Shown: positions 15,437 through 23,277, numbered from the stretch's first letter. The stretch: DNA of 23,353 bases from Verrucomicrobia bacterium UBA3063 (GCA_002366885.1 DFCD01000151.1:10973-34325); one strand, 5' to 3'. The notes: a model not told the origin generated them from the letters alone. A program made the numbers and translations.

Positions 15437-17772
15437 CCGCCCATCCCGTTTTTCCCATCCCCGGGAAGGGGAATTTCGAGGCTTCCCCCGTCCAGAAGTG
15501 TGAATTTTTTGTCCGCCACGAGGAGATGCGCGGGGCCCACCGCCTCGCTGCCGTCCACCTCGATGCGGCAGAGGCCGTGGGTGATGTGGAGACTCAGGCG
15601 ATACCCGCGGAAACGGACCTGCAGGGAAAGGGATTTCCATTCGCGGGGAAGTTTCGGAGAAAGGGAAAGGTATCCGGGCGGTTGCAGGCGGGCACCCAGG
15701 AAGCCGTAGAAAACGGTTTGCCAGGTCCCACCCAATGCGGCTGCGTGGAGGCCGTCCGCGGTGGCGTTTTTCAGGTCGTCGAGATCCAGTCCGGCGGCCT
15801 TGAGAAAATATTCATAGGCCTGCCGTTCCCGTCCGATGCGCATCGCCAGGACCGCGTGGGTGTTGTAGCTGAGGGAGGAGTAGTGGAGCGTCATCGGCTC
15901 GTAGAAATCATAGGCCTCCCGCAGTTGCTCGGTGGTGAACTCTTCCTGGAGGAGGAACATGGCCAGGATGATGTCCGCCTGTTTGACCACGCGGTGGGTG
16001 TGACGCATGGCATAAGCCTGCTCCACGCCCAGCCCCTCGAACTTCAGGGGTTTCTTGGCGATCAGAAACTCGTCCTGAAGGGGGATCTCCGTTCCGGGAA
16101 CCTTGGGAACGGCGAGACGGTCGGAGGCCTCCAGCCACGGAACCGTTTCTTTTTTTTCGCATTTCAGGCGGGCGAGGAGCATTTCCGTTTCCCCGGGCGC
16201 CTCGAGGAGGGAACTTCTCACCCATTGGGCGGCCAGGCGGAGGTGGTGACGGGCCATCAGGCTGACATAGCCGTTGTCCTTGCCGTGCTTGTCGAGTTCG
16301 TCCGGTCCCACGGTGTCCGGAAGATGGAATACGCCCCGGGAGTCCGGTTGCAGCTTGGAAAGCCAGAAACGGGCCCCTTCGATGAGGATCTCAAGCCCCT
16401 TTTGCTGCATAAAAGCGACATCCCCGGTGGCCCGGACGTATTGGTCGATGGCGTAGGCGATATCCGCAGTTTGGTGCCAAAGATAGTCGCCAATATTCCA
16501 GGGCCCCTGCTCAAATCCGTCCTGAGAATCCGTCATCCAGGGGAAACAGGCCCCTTTGGCCTGAAGGTGGGCGGCATTGCGCCGGGCACCGGGCAGGGTC
16601 CGCGAGCGGAAGGACAGAAGGTTTTCCGCCACCTCGGGGTGGCTGTGAAGGTATTGGGGCAGGAGAAACGTCTCGCTGTCCCAGTAGTAGAGCCCGTGGT
16701 AGCGGTTGTAGGCGAAGGCGCGCGCAGGAATGCTCATCCGGTCCGTGTGAAACGGTGCCATCTGCAGCATGCTGAAGGCGCCGTACCGCAGGTAGACCTG
16801 ATCCCGGGCGGGTCCTTCCACGGCAATATCGCTGGCCTTCCAACGGTGTTCCCAGACCTGGAGGGATTCCGCCAGAACGGCGTCGTAACCCGCGCGCATG
16901 GCATCCGCACAAACTTCCGCAGCCAGCGGAGCCACCTCGGGTGCATTTTCCACATCGCGGGAGGTCGCCACGGCGACCGCGCGCACCAGCGAGGCCGTTT
17001 TGCCCTCTTTCAGCTCGATGCGCGCCTCCTGGCGGAGGATGCCCGGCCCCGCCTCCGCGGGTTTGATCCCGGTCGCGGTGGAGGCAAGGACCACGGTGTG
17101 CCGGGTGCCGGTGGTCTGGAAGGAGAGAAGGGAGGGGGCACCCTCCCGGTGAGTGACGTTGGCCGAGGTCAGCAGTTTCTGGACGAGATGGGGTTGGCTG
17201 CGGTCGCCGGTGCGGAAAAGGGTGGGAATGCCGCCGTCCATCTCGAAAACCAGGGTGGCGTGGCCGTGCCAGTTTTCCGGCGTGATCTGGATCTTTTGCA
17301 TGGCGAGGTGCGGCGTGGCGGCACTGAGGAAACGCTTCCACTGGATTCTGGTGCGCCGGCCGGTCGGGCTTTCCCAGAGAATTTCCCGGATCAATTCCCC
17401 GCTCCGCATGGAAAGGGTCCGGCGATAGGAAAGGAGGTTTCCCTGGTCGATCCGCAGGGTTTCCCCCCCCAATTGGATCTGGCAGTGGAAAATTTCCGGC
17501 AGGGTGATCATGCAGAGCATCGGCCAGGGGTAGTTCACCTTGATCTGGGTGACCGCATCCTGGTCGATTTGGGCAAAGATCCCCGCGAGATACCCCTCCC
17601 GGTGGGAAGGAAGATCCGGGGCTATCTCCTCGTGGTACGCCCGGACTCCGAAGTATCCGTTTGACTGGGTGAAAATGGTTTCAAAATAAATGCTACGGGA
17701 AGGATCCCATCCCTCCTGGGTGAGGAGCCATCCGTCCCCGTGGGCGTACCAGGGGTCGGCCGGGGTTTTCAC
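15433..17772 (-). CDS. GH65 family disaccharide phosphorylase (alpha-glucoside phosphorylase)
   Basis: A 779-aa cytoplasmic GH65 enzyme, normal for the maltose/trehalose/kojibiose phosphorylase group; these invert the anomer and release beta-glucose 1-phosphate. The N-terminal beta-sandwich has YFETIFTQSNGYFGVRAYHEE and RREAR/IELKEG regions. The (alpha/alpha)6 barrel has RAFAYNRYHGLYYWDSETFLLPQ, the catalytic acid E492 in VGPDELDKHGKDNGY and the phosphate-site pair K597-Q598 in VVKQADIILAMFLL. Near the end are HAAALGGTWQTVFYGFLG and LQPPGYLSLSPKLP. The start is a GTG at 17772 overlapping the esterase stop (GTGA). The catalytic motif deviates from the usual GPDEYH...DN.YTN (Y to L, H to D, YTN to YVS), so substrate and linkage should not be assumed. 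No signal peptide. Confidence 0.9.
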   Translation of the reverse strand: MKTPADPWYAHGDGWLLTQEGWDPSRSIYFETIFTQSNGYFGVRAYHEEIAPDLPSHREGYLAGIFAQIDQDAVTQIKVNYPWPMLCMITLPEIFHCQIQLGGETLRIDQGNLLSYRRTLSMRSGELIREILWESPTGRRTRIQWKRFLSAATPHLAMQKIQITPENWHGHATLVFEMDGGIPTLFRTGDRSQPHLVQKLLTSANVTHREGAPSLLSFQTTGTRHTVVLASTATGIKPAEAGPGILRQEARIELKEGKTASLVRAVAVATSRDVENAPEVAPLAAEVCADAMRAGYDAVLAESLQVWEHRWKASDIAVEGPARDQVYLRYGAFSMLQMAPFHTDRMSIPARAFAYNRYHGLYYWDSETFLLPQYLHSHPEVAENLLSFRSRTLPGARRNAAHLQAKGACFPWMTDSQDGFEQGPWNIGDYLWHQTADIAYAIDQYVRATGDVAFMQQKGLEILIEGARFWLSKLQPDSRGVFHLPDTVGPDELDKHGKDNGYVSLMARHHLRLAAQWVRSSLLEAPGETEMLLARLKCEKKETVPWLEASDRLAVPKVPGTEIPLQDEFLIAKKPLKFEGLGVEQAYAMRHTHRVVKQADIILAMFLLQEEFTTEQLREAYDFYEPMTLHYSSLSYNTHAVLAMRIGRERQAYEYFLKAAGLDLDDLKNATADGLHAAALGGTWQTVFYGFLGARLQPPGYLSLSPKLPREWKSLSLQVRFRGYRLSLHITHGLCRIEVDGSEAVGPAHLLVADKKFTLLDGGSLEIPLPGDGKNGMGG

Positions 17773-18593
17773 GGCTTTTTCGCCCGTCCCGGCGCGGGGC
17801 AGATTTTTTTGACAAAGTTCACCAGCAACTCGTGGGCGGGTTTTTGCATCGTGCCGTGGTCGAATCCCTGGAGCTCGAGGATTTCCACCTGGGGATGGCC
17901 GACCAGCTTGAGCATCCGCCAGAAGTAGGCGTTCTCCTCGTACCGTCCGAGCAGCTCTTGGTTGCGGTCCGCCGTGATGATCAGCATCGGCGGGGCATCC
18001 TTGCGGACATGGTGGAGGGGAGCCAGGTCGTCGATCACCGGCACCGTGTCCTTGATGCCCCGTTCCTCCCGGATGGTGAAATGCGTGATGGCCTGTCCGG
18101 TGAAGGGGACGAGTCCGGCGAGGGTGTCGGGATTTTCGCCGTAGGCCGCCAGCCAGCGCTTGTCCAGACCCAGCATGCTGGTGAGGTAGCCACCGGCGGA
18201 GTGGCCGCTCACAAAGATTTTTTTCCGGCTTCCGCCGTATCGCTCGATGTTTTTCATCGTCCAGGCCACGGCAGCGGCGGCATCGTCCAGATATCCCGGG
18301 CACTTCACGGAGGGATAGAGGCGGTATCCCGCCGCCACCACGCCCAGGCCGCGGTTTTTCAGTTCCTCGGGGACAAAGCGATCCCCGTTCTTCAGACCCC
18401 CTCCATGGAACCAGACCACGGTGGGGAAATCCTTTTGCTCCGAGGGAAGATAGAGGGTCAACCGGCAGCGATCGTTGGTGACATCCGTCCGGTAGGGAAT
18501 GTTCTCCTCGGTTCGGTAGGCCTCCGCCCCGGCGGGTAAAGCGGATGCGGCCGAGATTGCCAGGAAAGTCCCCAGCCAAAAAAGAAGGTGCAT
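17769..18593 (-). CDS. Secreted alpha/beta-hydrolase esterase (BD-FAE/acetyl-esterase-like)
   Basis: A 274-aa serine hydrolase with a signal peptide (MHLLFWLGTFLAISAASALPAGAEA, likely cut after AGA or AEA). The alpha/beta-hydrolase features are the oxyanion loop VVWFHGGGLKNGD, nucleophile S132 in SGHSAGGYL, acid D209 in IITADRNQEL, and H246 in GFDHGTM. The small secreted form with HGGG resembles the bifunctional carbohydrate esterases and other acyl-removing enzymes common in polysaccharide-utilisation loci. Acting on an acetylated or feruloylated sugar chain outside the cytoplasm is an inference from the neighbours; a lipase or formamidase-like role cannot be excluded. It is first in the leftward operon, overlapping GH65 by 4 bases, with 81 bp to the divergent LacI gene that hold an operator-like palindrome. 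Confidence 0.85.
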   Translation of the reverse strand: MHLLFWLGTFLAISAASALPAGAEAYRTEENIPYRTDVTNDRCRLTLYLPSEQKDFPTVVWFHGGGLKNGDRFVPEELKNRGLGVVAAGYRLYPSVKCPGYLDDAAAAVAWTMKNIERYGGSRKKIFVSGHSAGGYLTSMLGLDKRWLAAYGENPDTLAGLVPFTGQAITHFTIREERGIKDTVPVIDDLAPLHHVRKDAPPMLIITADRNQELLGRYEENAYFWRMLKLVGHPQVEILELQGFDHGTMQKPAHELLVNFVKKICPAPGRAKKP

Positions 18594-18641
18594 TCACCGG
18601 ATCCAAGATGCGGCGCTCCCTTCCCGAAAGACGTTGTAAAC

Positions 18642-18651
18642 TTTACGTAAA
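18642..18651. promoter_or_regulatory. Operator-like palindrome TTTACGTAAA, divergent esterase/lacI intergenic copy
   Basis: A perfect 10-bp palindrome with a central CG, the usual form of LacI-family operators, in the 81-bp gap between the divergent esterase and lacI starts. An extra half-site GTAAAC at 18636-18641 repeats the GTAAAC at 18647-18652 exactly one helical turn (11 bp) away. It lies 24 bp before the lacI ATG and 49 bp before the esterase start, well placed to control both. The same 10-mer recurs at 19756. Confidence 0.7.
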
Positions 18652-18674
18652 CACCCCGAAGGCTTATTCTTGGC

Positions 18675-19859
18675 ATGGTGAATTCCGGGCATGGCAAGGT
18701 GTCCCTTCAGGCGATCGCCACCCGCACCGGGGTAAGCCGGATGGCCGTCTCCCTGGCCTTGCGTCACCGGCCGGGGATTTCTGAGAAGACCCGGCGCCGG
18801 ATCCTGCGGGTGGCGCGAAAAATCGGCTACGCTCCCGACCCCGAACTGGGGAAGATGATGGCGCGGCTTCGGCAAAAAACGTCCACGCAAACCCGCTCCT
18901 GCCTGGCTTATCTGATCCCGGGAAGTGCGGCAGGGCACCGACTGGTTTCGCTCACGGAAGAAAAATACAGCGAGGGAGCCCGGGAACGGGCGGGGGAATA
19001 TGGCTATCGCCTGGAGGAGTTTTGGATCGATGAGCCGGGCATGCCGTTATCCCGGCTGGTTTCCATTCTTTGGAACCGCGGTATCGAAGGGGTGATTTTT
19101 GCGCCCCTGCAACAGCGGCTCTCCGGGACCTCTCCCCGGCGCATTGAGATGGATGTGGGAAAATTTGCGGCGGTGGAAATCAGCGAGACGATCGAGTCCC
19201 CTCCTTTGGACCGGGCCACCAGCGACCCGTACGCCTCCATGGTTCGCGTTCTCGAGGAGGTCCATCGTGCCGGATATCGGAGGCCGGGACTGGTGCTGGA
19301 GGAGGCCCTTGATTTCCGCGTGGGGGGGAAATGGACCGCCGCTTTCCTGCGGTTCCATCACAGTCAAACGGAACTCCCTCCGCCGTTTTTGGTGGTGGTT
19401 CCCAGGCAAAACGAATTTGACCGCTGGTTTGAGCGTCACCGGCCGGATGTCATCGTCAGCGTGGACCGGCTTGGGTTACGTCTGCTGCGGGGCAGGGGAG
19501 AGCTTGTTCCCGGGAATGTCGGGTACGCCTCTTTGGATATTGACGGGGACCGAGCCGATTTTCCCGAGGTGAGCGGTATCGATCAGAATTCCCGCCTGGT
19601 CGGCGCCGCCGCGGTGGACCTGGTGGTGGCGGCCATCCAGAGGGGGCAACGCGGACCTCCTCCCCATCCCGTGCGGACGGTGATCGAGGGCAGTTGGCGG
19701 ACCGGAAAAACCATCCAGCGCCAACCGGTTCCTGCCGGGAGAAGGGAGAAAGACATTTACGTAAAGCCAGTCCGCTCTTCAAGGAAAGCGTCCTCCACGA
19801 AAGACTCTCTCCCATCAACCTTCGTTCCCAACGGCAAAACCAGGAGTCAACAACCATGA
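18675..19859 (+). CDS. LacI-family transcriptional regulator
   Basis: A 394-aa repressor-type regulator. The N-terminal LacI helix-turn-helix is VSLQAIATRTGVSRMAVSLAL with the hinge-leading RPGISEKTRRRILRVARKIGY (about residues 9-55). The rest is a divergent periplasmic-binding-protein-like sensor: EKYSEGARERAGEYGYRLEEFW, LVSILWNRGIEGVIFAPL, HRAGYRRPGLVLEEALDFRVG, NVGYASLDID and GIDQNSRLVGAAAVDLVVAAIQRG. The normal family end is around GSWRTGKT (about residue 345); a polar tail of about 45 residues follows and contains the second operator sequence. The stop overlaps the TPR start in ATGA. The gene is divergent from the esterase operon, so it probably senses the sugar handled by the locus and regulates itself and both arms. 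Confidence 0.88.
   Translation: MVNSGHGKVSLQAIATRTGVSRMAVSLALRHRPGISEKTRRRILRVARKIGYAPDPELGKMMARLRQKTSTQTRSCLAYLIPGSAAGHRLVSLTEEKYSEGARERAGEYGYRLEEFWIDEPGMPLSRLVSILWNRGIEGVIFAPLQQRLSGTSPRRIEMDVGKFAAVEISETIESPPLDRATSDPYASMVRVLEEVHRAGYRRPGLVLEEALDFRVGGKWTAAFLRFHHSQTELPPPFLVVVPRQNEFDRWFERHRPDVIVSVDRLGLRLLRGRGELVPGNVGYASLDIDGDRADFPEVSGIDQNSRLVGAAAVDLVVAAIQRGQRGPPPHPVRTVIEGSWRTGKTIQRQPVPAGRREKDIYVKPVRSSRKASSTKDSLPSTFVPNGKTRSQQP
19756..19765. promoter_or_regulatory. Operator-like palindrome TTTACGTAAA, copy inside the 3' end of lacI
   Basis: A second exact copy of the 10-bp palindrome found at 18642, located inside the coding frame of the LacI tail and 90 bp before the TPR-gene ATG. Its position suggests control of a separate promoter for the TPR-GH71/99-GH13 genes. 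The flanks differ from the first copy (CA/GC instead of AC/CA), so the shared core is not part of a longer duplication. Confidence 0.6.
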
Positions 19860-20539
19860 AACCTTCCATCCTTCCCATCTCCACCTTTGGCGCCCTGCTG
19901 CTGGCGGCCTGGATACAGCCCAGCCTGGCCGGGCCCACCTATTCCGAATCCCTCAAGGCCGGGGATGAGGCGATGAATCTGGACAAAAACGAGGATGCCC
20001 TGAAGGAGTTCGAGGCGGCGGTCGGTCAGGCCGCCACTCCCCAGGAAAAGGCTCTCGCGCAGGGAAAAGCGGCCTATGTGCTGGCTTTCAAGAGGAAGGA
20101 CTATGCCCAGGCGCGAAAGCTTGCCGGGGAAGCCGCCCAAACCGCGGATCTTTCGCCCTTGGCCGAGATGACGGCATGCCAGGTCATGGCGGAATGCCAG
20201 ATGCGGGCCGACAAGAACTACCTTGGGGCGGCCCTAAACCTGGAAAAGGCCCTCGCCTTGCCAGACATTGATTTTGCCCGTCCCTACCTCTCCCTCGGGC
20301 TGGCCGACTGCTACCGGGAGACCAAGGACTTTCACAAGGCGATCGATATCTGCAAAAAAATCCTCGAAACCCCGGGTCTGGCCCCGGCCACTTTGGCTTC
20401 CGCCCACTTCAACATGGGGCTGACCTACCAGTACGGCCTGATGGAGCCGGAGAATGCCAAGGCGGCCTACGCCAAGGCTGTGGAACTGAATCCGGCGCTC
20501 AAGGATCAGGCCAAGACTCATCTGGAGAAAATGCCCTGA
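19856..20539 (+). CDS. Secreted TPR-repeat protein
   Basis: A 227-aa exported protein with a signal peptide (MKPSILPISTFGALLLAAWIQPSLA, cut before GPTY). The mature protein is built of tetratricopeptide-like helical pairs: YSESLKAGDEAMNLDKNEDA..EFEAAV, then KAAYVLAFKRKDYAQARKLAGEA, PYLSLGLADCYRETKDFHKAI and AHFNMGLTYQYGLMEPENA..AYAKAVELNP. Such proteins act as binding scaffolds; no catalytic motif is seen. The start is well supported by AGGAG at 19842-19846, one of the few clear ribosome-binding sites in the window, and the ATG overlaps the LacI stop by 4 bases. It is followed after 44 bp by two secreted glycoside hydrolases, so it may help capture the substrate or organise them at the cell surface. 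Confidence 0.85.
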   Translation: MKPSILPISTFGALLLAAWIQPSLAGPTYSESLKAGDEAMNLDKNEDALKEFEAAVGQAATPQEKALAQGKAAYVLAFKRKDYAQARKLAGEAAQTADLSPLAEMTACQVMAECQMRADKNYLGAALNLEKALALPDIDFARPYLSLGLADCYRETKDFHKAIDICKKILETPGLAPATLASAHFNMGLTYQYGLMEPENAKAAYAKAVELNPALKDQAKTHLEKMP

Positions 20540-20583
20540 AGACCGGGATCCTTTCTCTGGAGCGATCCGGGTTCTTTCCGTGG

Positions 20584-21849
20584 ATGTCCTCCCGGCTTTC
20601 CGAAAAGCCGGTTCTTGGGGTTGTTGCCCTTCTCCTTGCCAATCTTCTTCCCTGTGTGGCCGGCGAGCCCAAAAAGGAAACGCCCGCCGCCCCCGCGGAA
20701 AACCGAAAAGTCATCCTGTCCCACTACATGCCTTGGTATGAAGCGCCATCCATGCGCGGAAAATGGGGTGGACATTGGACCGGTTGGAAAAACGAGCACG
20801 ATCCCGAGAACAAAAATGCCAAGGGACTGCCGGACATCTATTCCCACTACCATCCTCTGATTGGTCCCTACGACTCCACGGATCCGGATGTGCTCGAATG
20901 CCAGCTGCTGCAGATGAAATTGGCCGGAATCGACGGAGTGGTGGCGGATTGGTACGGCCAGATCGAGTTTCACGACTACGGGCCTATCCATCAGGCGACC
21001 CAGGCCCTTTTCCAGGCCAGCGAGAAACTCGGCATGAAGTTCTGTGCGCTCTACGAGGACCGGACGATCGAGAAAATGGTCCAGGACGGAGCCCTTGCCA
21101 AGGATCGGATCGGCGAGCATCTCACCAAAGTGGTGGACTGGTGCCGGAAGGAGTGGTTCGGCCATCCCAACTATGTCCGCCACAAGGGCAAGCCCCTCTT
21201 CCTGAATTTCGGCCCGATCTACGTCAAGGATGCCGAAATTTGGAAACAGGCCCTGGGGGAGGGGGAACAGAGGCCCCAGTTTTTCTGTCTCCACCACCTT
21301 TGGAGGTCGGCGGGTGCGGACGGCGGGTTCACCTGGGTACACTTCGAGGCTTGGGAGAACGAAAAGGACGGGAAAGTCATCCGGCAAAAGCTGGAGAACA
21401 TCTACGGTGGCATCTCCTCGGAGCCTGACGAGGTGATGGTTTCCGCCACGGTGGGATTCCACGACGTCTACGAAAAAAGCTACGGCCGGGTCGACCACCG
21501 CAACGGGGAAACCCTCAAGGAGTCTTTGGACGTCTGCATGGAGGGGCCGTGGTCGCTGGTCCAACTGGTGACCTGGAACGATTACGGTGAGGGGACGATC
21601 TTCGAGCCGACCCATGAGAGCGGGTATCAGGCCCTGGAGACCCTCCAGGAGGCACGGCGGAAGGAGGCGCCCGGCTTTCTCTTCACCGCCGAAGACCTGC
21701 GTCTGCCCGTCCGCCTGCTGGAACTGCGCCGGAAGGGGGGCGTCGAGGCGGAGACGCTGGAAAAAATTTCCCGTCTGCTTGCAGAGGGAAAGTGCGGGGA
21801 AGCCAGGAAACAGCTCGACGCGGCCGGTGCGCCCCCTCCCAAATCCTGA
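20584..21849 (+). CDS. Secreted GH71/GH99-like glycoside hydrolase
   Basis: A 421-aa exported protein (signal peptide about residues 1-27, cut after VAG) resembling the glycoside hydrolase 71/99-like group. It begins with ILSHYMPWYEAP, then GGHWTGW, SHYHPLIGPYDSTDPDVLECQLLQMKLAGIDGVVADWYG (D122-W-Y-G), a central domain with LGMKFCALYEDRT and GKPLFLNFGP, and a late VTWNDYGEGTIFEPT (W331 to E336). The MPWY opening, the ADWYG strand and the WN.yGEG..EP closing motif are the pattern of GH99 and its relatives, endo-acting alpha-mannosidases and related enzymes. The family is functionally broad, so the substrate is not assigned. A helical C-terminal tail (about 370-421) is extra. It sits between the TPR and GH13 genes in the LacI-controlled run. 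Confidence 0.75.
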   Translation: MSSRLSEKPVLGVVALLLANLLPCVAGEPKKETPAAPAENRKVILSHYMPWYEAPSMRGKWGGHWTGWKNEHDPENKNAKGLPDIYSHYHPLIGPYDSTDPDVLECQLLQMKLAGIDGVVADWYGQIEFHDYGPIHQATQALFQASEKLGMKFCALYEDRTIEKMVQDGALAKDRIGEHLTKVVDWCRKEWFGHPNYVRHKGKPLFLNFGPIYVKDAEIWKQALGEGEQRPQFFCLHHLWRSAGADGGFTWVHFEAWENEKDGKVIRQKLENIYGGISSEPDEVMVSATVGFHDVYEKSYGRVDHRNGETLKESLDVCMEGPWSLVQLVTWNDYGEGTIFEPTHESGYQALETLQEARRKEAPGFLFTAEDLRLPVRLLELRRKGGVEAETLEKISRLLAEGKCGEARKQLDAAGAPPPKS

Positions 21850-21879
21850 TCCCCGGAACGGTTGCCTCCTTTTTCTCCC

Positions 21880-23277
21880 ATGGCCTTGAGCTTCCCGGTG
21901 ATGATGCGGCGGGGGCGTGACCTGGGCCGCTGGTTTTGTCTGCTTTCCTGCTGGATCACGGGAGTCTCTGCCGAGACGGCCGTTCCCCCCGCACGCAAAG
22001 GGCCGGATTGGCTCGCCTCGGCGGTAGTCTACGAGGTTTTTCCCAGGGCTTTTTCCCAGGAGGGAAGCTTGGCCGGAGTGACCCGCCGCCTGGGCGAGCT
22101 CAGGGAGCTTGGCGTGAATGTGATCTGGTTGATGCCCATCCATCCCACCGGAGAAAAACTCAAGCCGGGTCCGGAGGGTAGTCCCTATGCGGTGCGTGAT
22201 TACTATGCGGTGGATGCCCGGTTGGGCACCCGGGAGGACCTGCTCGAATTGGTGGAGAAAGCCCATGGCCTTGGCATGAAGGTGATCCTTGACCTGGTGC
22301 CCAACCACACCGCCTGGGACGCGGAATGGATGAAGAAGGATCTTGATGTTTACCGGAAGGACAGCGAAGGGAGGATCCTGCATCCCCAGCCGGAGTGGAA
22401 GGATGTGGCGGCCTTGGATTACTCCAAACCGGAAACCCGCCAGGCGATGATCGAAGTGATGCAATTCTGGTTGCGGGAAGCCAAGGTCGACGGTTTTCGG
22501 TGTGATGCCGCCTGTTTTGTCCCGGTCGAGTTTTGGGAGGAGGCCAGGGAGGCCCTCGACCGGACCCACCCCGACATTCTCCTGCTGGCCGAGGCGGAGG
22601 AGCCCCACTTTTTGGTTCGGGCTTTTGACATCGATTACGATTGGCCCCTCTACTTTTCCCTGAACCGGGTGATGTTGGAGGGGAAATCCGCCAAGGATCT
22701 TCGGGAAACCTGGGAGAAAAGCCGGGCCAAATTTCCGGCGGGGTCCAGGCATCTTCGCTTTTCCGACAACCACGACCAGGTCCGCGCGGTGGTCCGTTAC
22801 GGACTGGGTGGGGCCATGGCCGCTCAGGTACTCATCTTCACTTTGGACGGGGTTCCCTTGGTCTACAACGGCATGGAGGTGGGGGATGCCACGGAATCCA
22901 CCGCTCCGGCCCTTTTTCAAAACCGGAAAATCGAGTGGGATCCCGTCGGACGCCCGGGACTGCGGGACCTCTATCGTGAGCTGATCGCCTTCCGGAAAAA
23001 AAATCCGGCCCTAACCTCCGGGGAGTTGGTCTGGCTGGACAATGCTGAGGAATCCTCCGTGTTGAGTTTTCTGCGCAAAGGCGCCGGGGAAGAACTTCTC
23101 GTGGTCATCAACCTCTCCAGTCGCCCCCTCGGGGTTGCCCCACGCGGGGTGGACCTGAAAAATTACGAACAGGTGCAGTTTCCGAAAAACGCGGGTCAGG
23201 CCGAAAAAAAACAGGATCGGGTGGAACTGCCCGGATTTGGTTGGGTGATTTTGAAAAAGCACGCCGGGGAGGGTTGA
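21880..23277 (+). CDS. Secreted GH13 alpha-amylase-family glycoside hydrolase
   Basis: A GH13 enzyme of about 465 aa acting on alpha-glucosidic bonds. A signal peptide (MMRRGRDLGRWFCLLSCWITGVSA) precedes the catalytic barrel, which starts WLASAVVYEVFPRAFS. All four conserved regions are present: I, ILDLVPNHTAW; II, VDGFRCDAAC with nucleophile D209; III, LLLAEAEEP with acid/base E238; IV, LRFSDNHDQVRA with D296. The end has a small beta domain (SSVLSFLRKGAGEELLVVINLSS). The start is ambiguous: I use ATG 21880, but ATG 21901 or 21904 gives a cleaner signal peptide, and no ribosome-binding site decides it. Residue numbers are from 21880. It is probably a maltooligosaccharide- or alpha-glucan-cutting enzyme outside the cytoplasm, supplying substrates for the locus. 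Confidence 0.9.
   Translation: MALSFPVMMRRGRDLGRWFCLLSCWITGVSAETAVPPARKGPDWLASAVVYEVFPRAFSQEGSLAGVTRRLGELRELGVNVIWLMPIHPTGEKLKPGPEGSPYAVRDYYAVDARLGTREDLLELVEKAHGLGMKVILDLVPNHTAWDAEWMKKDLDVYRKDSEGRILHPQPEWKDVAALDYSKPETRQAMIEVMQFWLREAKVDGFRCDAACFVPVEFWEEAREALDRTHPDILLLAEAEEPHFLVRAFDIDYDWPLYFSLNRVMLEGKSAKDLRETWEKSRAKFPAGSRHLRFSDNHDQVRAVVRYGLGGAMAAQVLIFTLDGVPLVYNGMEVGDATESTAPALFQNRKIEWDPVGRPGLRDLYRELIAFRKKNPALTSGELVWLDNAEESSVLSFLRKGAGEELLVVINLSSRPLGVAPRGVDLKNYEQVQFPKNAGQAEKKQDRVELPGFGWVILKKHAGEG

Noticed and set aside
15526..17664. A 712-codon plus-strand frame opposite GH65
   Set aside because: GH65 on the minus strand is full length with catalytic motifs; the opposite frame shows no domain.
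17773..18606. N-terminal extension of the GH65 frame across the whole esterase gene
   Set aside because: The extension is out of frame with the esterase and resembles no GH65 N-terminus; the GTG at 17772 gives the family length and a GTGA overlap.
20518..22920. An 800-codon open frame on the minus strand opposite the GH71/99-like and GH13 genes
   Set aside because: It is the antisense shadow of two clear enzymes in GC-rich DNA; its translation is His/Gly/Pro-rich with no recognisable domain.
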